Part shown: positions 53,957 through 63,953 of the stretch, piece by piece
How positions within the stretch are numbered: position 1 is the first letter of the stretch
Layout: every line of letters begins with the position of its first letter
NCBI GenBank assembly: GCA_949317995.1
Contig: OX439041.1
Coordinates: 10,986,001-11,050,000, forward strand
DNA length: 64,000 nucleotides
Origin: Acholoe squamosa
Taxonomy: Eukaryota > Annelida > Polychaeta > Phyllodocida > Polynoidae
Direction of reading: 5' to 3'
Notes under the pieces: model-generated
What the model was told of the DNA's origin: nothing
What the model saw: only the letters and a program-made list of their open reading frames with translations
The model's database searches: none
Made by a program: the position numbers and the translations under genes

Positions 53957-54636
53957 TAAATGAACACTGCTAATCATAATCAGACTTTTCCACCCTCTAA
54001 GGCAGTCGCGATACATGAATGCGGCCCTGGCGGTTAATGCACCAGTGCTGCATTATGGCATCATGATGCACTCCTGGTCACAAATCATAGAAAGTGTGCA
54101 TATGGGGCCTCACATGTCATTCGCCCAGACATGTGCCCAGAATCATGAAAAATAATTCTTATCAGTATGCTTCTTTTATGATAGCAAGGACACATCTGAC
54201 ATAAATGATAATGTGATTTTCTCAATCTACAGGTCAAAATAGTCTGGACCTGAGATTTTCATGGAAGTATGATGATTGTTTCTGTAGGAAATGAAGCCCC
54301 CAACATGGCTTGTAACTTAGGCCCCTAAATGTCATTCGCCCAGACACAATTTCGCCCAGACAATTTTGGGCCCATTTTAGCCCCCTGGAGCCCAAAATAT
54401 TCATATGGGACCATCAAAACCCATATGTAACACAAAGATCTCATCCAGCCTGACACTTTGAGCCAAAAAAATAGAGGGGGAAACTAAAATTCGAAGAGTA
54501 GGGGCTGGAATACCTCCAAATTCGTCATATGCAAACCTTCTATGATTTTCGACCTCCTACTGGCTGTTTAAGGGTGCATCAAAAGAACCCATATGAATGC
54601 ATCAACAGGCATCATGTGGCACTTAATGGACTTAAA

Positions 54637-54818
54637 TACTGTATTCAACCTAATTAGCGCACATACCTTAATAAGCGCACACCCTGTCGTTTTGGTCATA
54701 TTTCAAACTAGAAATTAACCAAAATTCTCAGATTTTAAGCCCAATTAAACTCCTAACTACTGTACATATATTCTAGATATTTCTTTATGCGCACATGCTA
54801 ATAACGTCGAATATGGTA
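54637..54818. mobile_element. TA-flanked inverted-repeat element (ATTAGCGCAC type)
   Basis: Left TACTGTATTCAACCTAATTA, right (read inward) TACCATATTCGACGTTATTA, both then GCGCACAT or close. Confidence 0.65.
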
Positions 54819-55223
54819 GGCTTATTTTGGCAACTATAGAAATGTTAGGATACAACATATGCAAAAAAAAAAATCTTGGTTATCCTTATATTTTTTTTAA
54901 TCTATTTTTTTTGTGATATATTTTGTTTTAGCTAATTGGTGTAAACAAATCCTCAAACATCTATATAATTTCAGAAAGGTCTGACCTCTCTGTTAAAGAT
55001 CGTATCCCAACTAAAATTCTGCTATTTTTGAGTCATTCCCTATTTGAATGAGTTATATCTTTTTGTTAATCCTCCCCAAGTTTTAAAATGTTCTGCAATG
55101 TATTTCAGCATGAAAGGTGCATTTTAATGCACAATATTTTTACTGTAGGTCGACACTTAAACCACCGGATAACATAACAATCTCTATATGGGCAATGGTG
55201 GCACAATGAGGGCACCTGGTTGA

Positions 55224-55515
55224 CAGGGATGTGATTTGAAAATCGCCCAAATGTAGGAGGATTTTTTAAAGTCCCAATATAGGGTATTCAATGCCACAAA
55301 ATAGACTTGGAATAGGATCTTTGTACATATAATGGAAAGTTTCTGTACATCTAGAGGCCAAATGGTGCAATCTGGTGCAGTTGTATAGTACCAGATCCCC
55401 CCCCCCCCACCCTCAGTAAAATATTTTCTCAATGGATTTGGGGAAATCACGAGGGTCGACTTTTTGGCTCCTAATTGGAGGAAAACCTCCAATTGGAGGA
55501 GAAATCACATCCCTG
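55224..55515. mobile_element. Short inverted-repeat element, CAGGGATGTGATTT ends
   Basis: CAGGGATGTGATTT at the left and GAAATCACATCCCTG at the right; GTTGA flanks both sides directly. The inner sequence CCTCCAATTGGAGG is a small palindrome. Confidence 0.65.
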
Positions 55516-55982
55516 GTTGATAAGTAGTGCAATACATGCACATAATTTAAGCACTGACCAAGGGCTATGAAAGCAGTGGTAAGGGTGGAGCCCTCTATTG
55601 TTCACCTGCCCCAAAATGATCAAGCCCTAGACCAACCTGATACCAGGTGTCACTAGCTCGCTCCTGGTAACCCCTGATCTTCTGCGCCCGGCATTGTGGG
55701 ATAGAGCCTGTACTGGCTAATTAGATGCACATATCATTGAGCAACACAAGAAGGAGACCCAATTTTTACTACAGCTCAATACATGAGTCATACCTGCATA
55801 TACTAGTAGGTGCAGTGGTACAGGTGTGCATTGTCCCAGCAGTATAGAGGTTTCTCCTAGTATACTTACCTGACAACATATACCATACACAATCACCCTA
55901 TGACTAGGCATTCAGCTAAATAGAACTTGAGCTGAAGACCAATGTGGGAATATGAGATTGTCTACCACAAATCAACAACAGT

Positions 55983-56050
55983 CCCGCTAGCTCATGCAGT
56001 AGAGGGTTGGACTCCCAATGTGAGGGGAGTGGATTCAAGTCACCATAGGC
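55983..56050 (+). mobile_element. tRNA-like sequence, likely SINE head
   Basis: CTAGCTCATGCAGTAGAGG (A box) and GGATTCAAGTC (B box) are spaced as in a tRNA, but the acceptor stem does not pair and no CCA-end arrangement is visible. Confidence 0.4.
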
Positions 56051-56261
56051 CCACCAAGTCAATACTATGATTTTTTGTAAGAAATGTGTAGATTTATTAT
56101 GACATAACCAAAAACATCACCTCTGCTATGTATATCTTAGTTTCTCTGAGCAGTTATACATGCTGGGTAAGAGCAGCAGAGCAAAAATGAAATGAAAACC
56201 TAAAAATTGACAGCACAAAAAACCCTTTTGGTTCAATGAAAAAAAAAAGCATCTAGTGTGA

Positions 56262-56332
56262 CTAGAACTCAGTTACCCTGCGTTATGAGTCCAGCGTTCT
56301 AACCACTACCCTATTGTGGACAGGTGGCATAC
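56262..56332 (-). mobile_element. tRNA-like sequence with CAT in the anticodon position, likely SINE or tRNA pseudogene
   Basis: On the minus strand TAGTGGTTAGAACGCTGGAC resembles an A box with D arm, then CTCATAA, and GAGTTCTAGTC a degraded B box. The B-box mismatches and poor stems argue against a working tRNA. Confidence 0.4.
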
Positions 56333-57219
56333 AGGGTGTAAAGTCCTCATTTACAACACCAAGATCGGTCCTTACCCACTCCTCAGAAACACAGCCCCCT
56401 CTAGTTTCTCACCAATACCAACAAGGACTACTTTCCTGTCCCTTCCCATCAGACATAGGGCAGAGGACCAGAGTCTAAGACGCTAGTACTTAACTCTGGG
56501 ACCAGTATGGCCCTAGACTTGCACTTCCCGCCATACCAAAGAACTTTTCCACATCTAAATGTGTTATGTTTACACATTTAGGTAGCTTTCATATCAAAAT
56601 GATACATACCATCTATTAGGGAAATTGGTATCATTGGTCACTGTATGGTTAATGGATAACATTCTAGAAGGTCGTTTTAGCTGAAATTGCATTTTTAATA
56701 TCATGGAGCAGAAAACATGTCAGTCTATGTGTAAATTCATGTTCAAATGTGGAAACTATAACAAAAAGTAATAGATACATTAGATGTACATAAATATTAT
56801 GTACATTCTCTATCCTACAACCCTGTATTCACATACTGACCTTACTATGTGTATAACGCCCTATTAGTGACTCTACTGTAGGACCACACTACTCCACTCT
56901 TCTGTCTACAGAGAGTACACATTGATAAACAAAAAGAGCTATTAGGTAGATCATTTTTGCATCATTTTTAATACGATGCACATGGCTGTATCCCCAAATT
57001 TTCCTATTTTTATTATGACATACTGTAATACTTTGTGTATAAGGTGCAGAGTATATGCACAGATAAGCCTAGGTGCACCTTATAGATGTCCCTGGATATA
57101 GGCCATAGGACACACTTTATAGGCAGGGTTTAAATGCATTTAATTTGTATTAAACTGGTTAAGTCAATCAGCACATTATCAGCACATTATACCTTTGTCA
57201 GTTACTCTGGGTACACAAG

Positions 57220-57456
57220 TACCGTAATCTCCCGCGTATAAGAAGCGTCCTCTACGCCAAACAAATGCCTTGTGCGTCTTATAGGATTTTCTGAAGTTCG
57301 GGGTGCGTCTTATACGAGGGGTAATTTTACTATAGAAATGTACTAATCTTACAATTTTCAGCCTTAAAATGTGCGTCTTATACGCGAAAATGTATTTGCT
57401 GAGTTTGGGGTGCGGCTTATATGTGCAGCGTGTCTTCTACGCGGGAGATTACGGTA
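57220..57456. mobile_element. TA-flanked inverted-repeat element (CCGCGTATAAG type)
   Basis: Left TACCGTAATCTCCCGCGTAT, right complement TACCGTAATCTCCCGCGTAG. Interior has repeated GTGCGTCTTATACG words. Confidence 0.88.
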
Positions 57457-58089
57457 CTCAGTGCCTTATACAATGGTTTGTATTATACTTAAGGTACTAC
57501 CTTTGCAAAAGTTAAATGAGACGATCTATCTTGCTGATTGTATCTTCATAATGGTGTATCAGCTATTCTCCTCATACAAAAATAACAATAAATTAGGGAT
57601 AATAATGAGTTGCAGCATATACAGGACATGTGTTGGCACAAAGACACACAGAAGAGAGTGTAACAACCCAGATGTCAAGGTTTCACTCTTGGCAGCCTCC
57701 CATCATATCAAAAGTGATGGAGTATAAATTCTATGCATATCAATTTTACAATATTCCGTTGATCATGTGATTTACTACTGTTTCTAGTCTGTAATACTGA
57801 AAAGCATCAAGCAAGCACAGGCTTTGACCACCATAGGTGACAAGAAGTATATACATGCCTCTAAAATGGCAAGACCCTATTTAATTACAATAACAGATTA
57901 TATAGTGTAAGACTTTGGGGAACCTTTTACTGGCTAGCATATTTTGTTGAATATTTAATATGCTGCAACGGCCTTAATTGTTAAAACACAATTTGCCCTT
58001 AGAATTGATTAACTATAACCTGTCTTAAATTTACTAAATCAGGGGTTTATTGGCCGGTTTATTCCCTTTTTTTCATATTTTCTGATTGC

Positions 58090-58305
58090 TACTGTAAAAT
58101 CCCAGTTATAAGTTGATCTTTTTCAGTTGATTTTGGACCAGAATCCAGTTATGACATTTTGATGAAATCATTTCCTAGCATGCAAATGAGTTGTTACTAT
58201 AATAGATTGCAATGAAAACACTAAATTTTAGGCTTCTCAAAATTGACTTATAATATCTACCCATAGCTTAAAGCGAGGTCGGCTTATAAGTAAGATTCTA
58301 CAGTA
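58090..58305. mobile_element. TA-flanked inverted-repeat element (CAGTTATAAGT type)
   Basis: Left TACTGTAAAATCCCAGTTAT, right (read inward) TACTGTAGAATCTTACTTAT, both then AAG. Confidence 0.75.
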
Positions 58306-58590
58306 ATAACTTTTTCCATTAGAATCATGGTATTTTTTGATATTTTGGGTCAATATCATCAACCTTTTACAATGTAACCTTTAAGGGTTAATTATATGGA
58401 TTGTTATAACACAATCCATATGCACATATAGCAAGGGTAAGTACTTAGTAATAATGTTATGTTACTCAATAATAAAGTTGAATTATACCCTACGTTAGAG
58501 GAGGACTTTTTCTACAGTAAAAAGGTAGGTGTTGCATACATTACACTTCACATGTAATCATGTTTAAGCATTGAACCCATTTGTACAGCA

Positions 58591-58599
58591 GTTTTATCA
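58591..58599 (+). repeat. Left target site duplication GTTTTATCA
   Basis: It is identical to 59730-59738 on the far side of the element and abuts the inverted repeat directly. Confidence 0.85.
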
Positions 58600-59729
58600 G
58601 CAGGACGCAACTTGTTACATCGGACTATGCCCTAGGGGCATTCAGATTTCCGTGTTGGAATGACGCGGAAATTACGCAGACAGCAGCAGAGTAGGTGTCA
58701 CTATCACACTTGTAGGGGGAAGGAGGCAGAGGAGAATGCATGCCCCTGGGGCATCGATGCCCCTGGGGCATCGATGCTCCTGGGGCATAGGTACTACGAT
58801 CTTGTATAATGAGAGCTCCTACAGCCAATAGACCTACCTATGCCCTCAGGGAATTCAAGAGAGCTTCCCTCACTTAATTGTTATTTACAGTCTATAGAAC
58901 TTAGAAGAAAAGAAGGGACATGCCCTGAGGGCATAGATTGTGCTTGTGCTGCCCTGAGGGCATGCACTAGTCAATTAACTCTAGGCTATAACATGGAGGA
59001 TAGCCTCGGGCTGATAATCACTAATGCCCTGGGGGCATCGACCTACAACAAACCTATAGTCTATGGATGTGATAAATATGCCCTGAGGGTATGATTATAT
59101 TGGTCAATTATATACTCTATGGAAGTAGACCAACATATATATATATGCCCAGGGACACTATGCCCTTGGGGCATAGCCTACCCTTAGGGCCTGATCTGGA
59201 CTATGCCCCCTATAAGGGAATTTTTATCATCAGGACATCTGGACGTTTAGGCTATGAAACTCTAAGAGCATTTTTATTATCAATGCCCTCAGGGCATCAG
59301 TGCTCACTCATTGATGCCCCCAGGGAATGTCTCTTCTCTGAAGGCAACGGACAGAAATATCTCCTGGAGATAATAATTACCCCCTAGGGCATAATTCTCT
59401 ACCTAAGGATGGTATAGTTTTTGTATTCAAAGTAATGCCCTTGGGGCATTCATGTTAGTAATGCCCTAAGGGCATGCTTTGGTGGGGAGAGTGGCCTAGA
59501 CAATGCTGGTGTTGCCCTGAGTAAAAGAGTAGGAATATGCCATCAGCAGCGATGCACAAAGCCCTGAGGGCATACACTAGGATGGGTCAATTGTTGATAT
59601 GTAAAGGCCAGCAATATGCCCCCAGGGCATGCTCAATCCCGCGCGGCAGTCCCAGAAATATACGCGTCACCAGTGGGGCGGCGCTGAATGCCCTTAGGGC
59701 ATAGTCCGACGTAACAAGTTGCATCCTGC
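58600..59729. mobile_element. 1130-bp inverted-repeat element with 9-bp target duplication and about 20 AP-2-like palindromes
   Basis: Terminal inverted repeats begin GCAGGACGCAACTTGTTAC on the left and GCAGGATGCAACTTGTTAC (read inward) on the right, and extend at least 45 bases. Both ends are flanked by GTTTTATCA (58591-58599 and 59730-59738). Inside, ATGCCCTNAGGGCAT-type words occur near 58627, 58740, 58757, 58774, 58840, 58920, 58949, 59024, 59078, 59160, 59283, 59314, 59379, 59435, 59461, 59560, 59616 and 59688, plus weaker ones. No transposase frame is visible, so it is non-autonomous. A 9-bp duplication suggests a Mutator-like mobilising enzyme; that is inference. Confidence 0.85.
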
Positions 59730-59738
59730 GTTTTATCA
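59730..59738 (+). repeat. Right target site duplication GTTTTATCA
   Basis: It is identical to 58591-58599. The perfect match suggests a fairly recent insertion. Confidence 0.85.
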
Positions 59739-60205
59739 TCTTAAGGGGAAACAAAGAACATAATACAACCATTTTCAACTTTTTGTAATAAATTCTAAAC
59801 CTGAAACTACAAATTACAGTTAAAGTCACCAAAAAAATTTACACTTCTTTAACATATTATTACCCATAGCCATCTTCATGACTCATGTCAATACAGCACA
59901 TAAGGCTTTAGCGTATCATTGTGAATAACTGTCCTGGCACTTGTACATTTGGAGAGGCCATATCGCCCTGCCACTTCAACACAATGATACAGCATGCTTT
60001 CATGTATTATTCAGCATACCAGAGCAGCATATATCCTCACACCTTTCATGCTTCATTCTAAACCTCCTACCAAAAACCTACAGGAATTCTGAATCTATAC
60101 CTAAACTTTTAGACTTCATACATCTGTTTTTCAAGTATTCACAAATTTAATAGATAAACAATTGATGATAATGTACAATGCCACACCCCTAATTGGTATC
60201 CATCA

Positions 60206-60440
60206 TCAAGTTTCTTGATTCAGACTGTTTTGAATCTTGCCCGCAAAGCTAAGCGCTGAGGGTGTGTGGGTAGAACTGGAAGCAGCTGCTGCTAGTTCAG
60301 CACGAGATTTTGTCTTTGATGCTTCTAAGGAGATATCTGCTACTTGTTCAGCGCTGCCGTTTGATTTGATGATGCTGCTGTCAAGCATGTCTCCATCCAA
60401 CAGGAATTCATCCTCTTTTCTGAGATTCATTTCATGGATT
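60206..60440 (-). CDS. GPCPD1: GPCPD1-like last exon and stop
   Basis: 235 nt ending in TGA. It encodes KIHEMNLRKEDEFLLDGDML and a Ser/Ala/Glu-rich tail ending FAGKIQNSLNQET. The acceptor has a poly-T tract (TTTTTTTCAG). The tail is not conserved with vertebrate GPCPD1, so the exact exon relies on splice phase and the open frame. Confidence 0.8.
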
Positions 60441-63400
60441 CTGAAAAAAAAAAATATACAACAAAGATATAAGGTTAGCTGTTCAGAGTACTGAAACCTC
60501 TTAAAACCTGGCTATTCCGTCTATGACCTACTGTAGGCCGCTAAGGAGAGCTCCCTGTTTTATAGTACCGTAATCTCCCCGTGTAAATCACACCCCATGT
60601 GTACGGCGCATCTTGCATTGAAAGGAGAGCTATATGGTGTGCACCTAGGGTTGGATTTAGTACTGTTCTATGGGTACCCCTTTGGGCTGATATTATAGGT
60701 GCAACAGACCTCGTGTATAAGACGCGAGTTATATATATATGAGAGATTACAGTAGCATAATATCCTAGACTCCACCGTTTAAACAAAATCTTTTTATGCA
60801 CCTCACCCTAAATTGCAGTCTCATTACATTATCTTATATAATATTTTTGAATTTCACCTCATAGATGGCATTTAGGTGGATTTGTAGTAAGGAAAGGGTT
60901 AAATTTAGGATAATTATCTGAAGCAGGGTAAAATGAATTTTTGGAATATTATCTTTAACATTAAAATCCAGAGATTTTGGTATTGTCTTTCAAAATCTGA
61001 AATGCAGAGATTTCTGTGTGGCCCAAACATGGCTCTAAACATGTGCTGTGATACCTACTTGTCATAAATTACAGCGTCAACTCCTAGTTCCTTGACACGG
61101 TCAACGCTCTGTTTGCTATTGGTCTCCTCGTTCCAACCCCAGCAGAAGGAAACTAGCCCCAGCTTGTTAATTGTCTCGACAAGCTCTGGTCGCGTCAGGA
61201 AGTTGTCGGTTGCCACATTGACTCCCTAGATAGATAAAAGGACATATAATATGTTACTTTATTCACACCTTTTCTACTTGCTCAGGTTTGATCTCCATTC
61301 TAATTGCAGATATGATAGTGATAATGCTACATCTTACTCATCCTACAGTTATGTCTCTACTGAACAGGCTCCTTTAAAGAAAGTGATTTTATAGTGACTC
61401 AGAGATAAGTCAATTCTTTTGTTATTCATTGTTCATATAGGCTAAATAACTTTTGTCACTCACATTTGGTTTTCAGTAAAGGTTTTGATATATAAGAGAG
61501 AAATGCATCTTGGAAAAGTGTCCCTGGACATTTCCCTCCAAATTGTCATATTCATCTTCTACAATAGCAGATAAAGGAATACACCATTCAAGATGTCAAA
61601 CTTACCAGTAGTTGCTCACTAGCACAGAAGGCAGCACAGCGGGTTACCTCCCACGTGCGGCTGTCTCTGTACTCTGGCCATGCTTCACACTTGTCACTGC
61701 ACAGGAACAGCACTGGGAACCGGTTCTGTTTTAGTCGCAACCTGAATTTACAGATGGAAGTACAGGATAGAAGAATCATCAAACCACTAAGTTGTAGCAT
61801 TTGTGAACTACCGTAATCTCCTGCGTAGAAGACGCGGTGCGCGTATAGGACGCACCCCCTTCTTGGGAGAAGCATTTTCGCGTATAAGACGCACATTTTA
61901 AGGATGGAGTTTGTAAGATTAGTACATTTCTATAGAAAAATTACCCCTCGTATAAGACGCCCCCCCAACTTGAGAGAAAGCTATAAGACTCCCCAGCATT
62001 TTGTTTGGCGTAGAGGACGCGTCTTATACGTGGGAGTTTACGGTAATACATGTGCATAAGTGCTGTATGAATAACTTTGTATTCATATCGTGTCTTGCAC
62101 ATTTATACTGGCATTATAAAGCAAAACTCCCTAACTGACTATGGTCAACATGGCTCATGGAAAAGTGTAATAAATTCATTATTAGTCTTTGAGCCCAGAC
62201 AATTGTCAGTACCTATGTTGGATGGTAATCTTGTCAATGCTTTTAGGATTGGTGTCCAAGGACCCCAAATCATTTCGGTAAACATTTTGGCTGCCCAGCT
62301 CAGCCTTAGAATCCTGCAACATGCACAGCGGGATTGACTAGCTATTGTCAATACTACCGATATCCAACCCCAGGTGGCAGCACCATATAGGCAGGCCCCC
62401 AACATCTGCCAATACTTGAGCATTACCCTAAACTCCCGCATATAAGACGTGTCCTCTATGCCAAACAAAATGCTGGGGGGGGGGTCTTATAGCTTTCTCT
62501 CAAGTTGGGTGTGCGTCTTATACGAGGGGTAATTTTACTATAGAACAGTACTGGATTTACAAAATTGAGCTTTAAAATGTGCGTCTTATACGCGAAAATG
62601 CATGTGCTGAGTTTGGGGTGCGTCTTATACGCGCAGCGCGTCTTCTACGCGGGAGATTACGGTACTTATCATATATTCTCATAATTATGATAAGCTGGAA
62701 CCCAGATGTGTAGCAAGGTGATTCCCCAGACATGTAGCAATCCAAATACCACTGGTTGGTTTACTATCCAGGATTGGTATTCTGATGTAATAGAAGCTCA
62801 TTTGAGCCAAAGGTCGTTATGTGACCTGTGAAAGAATTAGCCATTTGCAAAGTGAATTATTTTTACTCACATGGTGCAAACATCTGGATCAAAGCAGGAG
62901 AAGATAATTTTCCTATCCTTGGAATACTTCATTACATCTTTAAGGATGACGTCTAAGTACGCATTACGCTCTTCAAAGTGATCCAGTCCTTGCTCGTTAG
63001 TTCCATCCTGAATCATAGAGAAAAGGAATTTCTTTCTTGACATTGAATAATCTTAAAACTTGCTACTCTAATAGAAAAAGAAATGCCTCAAGAAAACATT
63101 CTGTCTATATCGAAAAAATTATTGTATTACTCTTATAGGAAATAAATATCAAAAGTTTCATTAGGAAATTATTAAATACACATTTACACAAAAGAAGAAA
63201 ATATTTACTTTGAGAGGCATGCAATACTTGATCTCTATGTTGAACCCTACACCAGCATCAACACGTTCAAGACATTCTTGGAGAGTTGGGAATGGCCTAT
63301 CATCCAAATTGTCCATGGCGTCGGCTGATGACTCGATAGATTCATCGCTGTGTGAGTTTGCTGGGGCAGCCAAATGATTCACCTGTGTTGAGAAGATGAA

Positions 63401-63953
63401 AGCACTTTGAATGAAAAAATAATGAATTTCCATATTCTCCTGCATCATGCGCGAATCAGATCAGCCTGAGTTGGGGGTGTGCCTTATATGCGGGGTTAAA
63501 GGGAGATGTCAATTGGATTTATGATCTAATACATCAGTCATCCCTCCCTAACTAATACCAGAGTAGTCTACTGAGTTAAACAAGCCTAAAAGGTAAAAGT
63601 GCCAAAGCAACACCTGCACCCTCCATCCTTAAGGCTAGAGTAATCCATTGACTAGAGCAAGCCCGGAAGGTATCATGTCGGGTAGCTGGGGCTGCCTTAC
63701 AACGTTTTGCCAAAGTCTGGTGTGCCTTATATGCAGGGTTTTTCATAATAGCAATTCAGCCCATTCTACACCTTATAGGATAATCCTGAAGCAAGAGTGC
63801 ACCTAATACGCGGGATGAGCAAGATAATTGTACATCAACATCTGAAAAAAACGGCATCCTTCTGCAAGTAGAACTCACCTTGAGTTTATGTAACTGCTCA
63901 GCCCTGAGGTCCTTAATTGGAATTTCAAAATGCTCCGCGCCACTGTTACCTTT
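60206..63953 (-). CDS. GPCPD1: GPCPD1-like glycerophosphodiester phosphodiesterase, 3' part (6 exons, partial)
   Basis: In transcription order: 63879-63953, 63209-63382, 62871-63007, 61606-61741, 61059-61225, 60206-60440; 924 nt, 307 residues to a TGA, with all phases matching. The protein would hydrolyse glycerophosphocholine to glycerol-3-phosphate and choline in the cytosol. It aligns with the C-terminal half of vertebrate GPCPD1: FEIPIKDLRAEQLHKLKV, PFPTLQECLERVDAGVGFNI followed by EIK (metal-site Glu), RKIIFSCFDPDVCTM, QNRFPVLFLC, LGLVSFCWGWNEETN and VKELGVDAVIYDK. The starch-binding CBM20 domain and the HRG catalytic motif would be encoded to the right of this window. The C-terminal tail of about 75 residues is Ser/Ala/Glu-rich and not conserved. 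ATTAAA on the minus strand at 60146-60151 is a possible polyadenylation signal. Confidence 0.9.
60566..60754. mobile_element. TA-flanked inverted-repeat element in GPCPD1 last intron
   Basis: Left TACCGTAATCTCCCCGTGTA, right (read inward) TACTGTAATCTCTCATATAT; degenerate member of the CCGCGTATAAG family. Confidence 0.7.
61059..61225 (-). CDS. GPCPD1: GPCPD1-like exon (SFCWGWNEETN segment)
   Basis: 167 nt encoding GVNVATDNFLTRPELVETIN, KLGLVSFCWGWNEETNSKQS and VDRVKELGVDAVIYDK, matching the end of the GDPD barrel (GLVIFCWGDDTND, LGVNGLIYDR). Acceptor TATCTAG is weak in pyrimidines; donor GTAGGT, phase 2. Confidence 0.92.
61606..61741 (-). CDS. GPCPD1: GPCPD1-like exon (QNRFPVLFL segment)
   Basis: 136 nt encoding LRLKQNRFPVLFLCSDKCEA, WPEYRDSRTWEVTRCAAFCA and SEQLL; matches KQNKYPILFLTQG and the following region in human GPCPD1. 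Acceptor ATTCAG, donor GTAAGT, phase 0. Confidence 0.92.
61809..62045. mobile_element. TA-flanked inverted-repeat element in a GPCPD1 intron
   Basis: Left TACCGTAATCTCCTGCGTAG, right (read inward) TACCGTAAACTCCCACGTAT. Interior GCGTATAAGACGCAC words. Confidence 0.85.
62424..62664. mobile_element. TA-flanked inverted-repeat element in a GPCPD1 intron, reverse orientation
   Basis: Left TACCCTAAACTCCCGCATAT, right (read inward) TACCGTAATCTCCCGCGTAG. Its interior is the reverse complement of 61809-62045, only 380 bases away, so the pair could form a long hairpin in the pre-mRNA around that stretch of the intron. Confidence 0.85.
62871..63007 (-). CDS. GPCPD1: GPCPD1-like exon (DPDVCTM segment)
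   Basis: 137 nt encoding DGTNEQGLDHFEERNAYLDV, ILKDVMKYSKDRKIIFSCFD and PDVCTM; matches the ILKTVLENSGKRRIVFSSFD segment of human GPCPD1. Donor GTGAGT splits the Met codon (phase 2). Confidence 0.92.
63209..63382 (-). CDS. GPCPD1: GPCPD1-like exon with FNIEIK
   Basis: 174 nt, 58 residues. After an acidic Ser-rich linker it encodes RPFPTLQECLERVDAGVGFN and IEIKYCMPLK, where GFNIEIK matches the GDPD strand with a metal-binding Glu. Donor GTAAAT, phase 0. Confidence 0.92.
63879..63953 (-). CDS. GPCPD1: GPCPD1-like exon (FEIPIKDL segment)
   Basis: 75 nt, 25 residues: KGNSGAEHFEIPIKDLRAEQ and LHKLK. It corresponds to IPIEELSVDQLKLLK of human GPCPD1, after the catalytic core. Acceptor TTTTCAG and donor GTGAGT on the minus strand; phase 0. 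Confidence 0.85.

Larger units (their letters stand above)
52239..60205. other. Intergenic region between the convergent rhodanese and GPCPD1-like genes
   Basis: No intact gene. It contains the 3' UTR of the rhodanese gene with two decayed exon copies, a LINE 3' fragment, inverted-repeat elements at 53767-53956, 54637-54818, 55224-55515, 57220-57456, 58090-58305 and 58600-59729, and tRNA-like sequences near 55983-56330. The stretch 56340-57000 shows nothing I recognise. Confidence 0.55.

Noticed and set aside
56262-56332. Functional tRNA-Met gene on the minus strand
   Set aside because: The A-box and CAT position look right, but the B box is degraded and the stems do not pair well; more likely SINE-derived.
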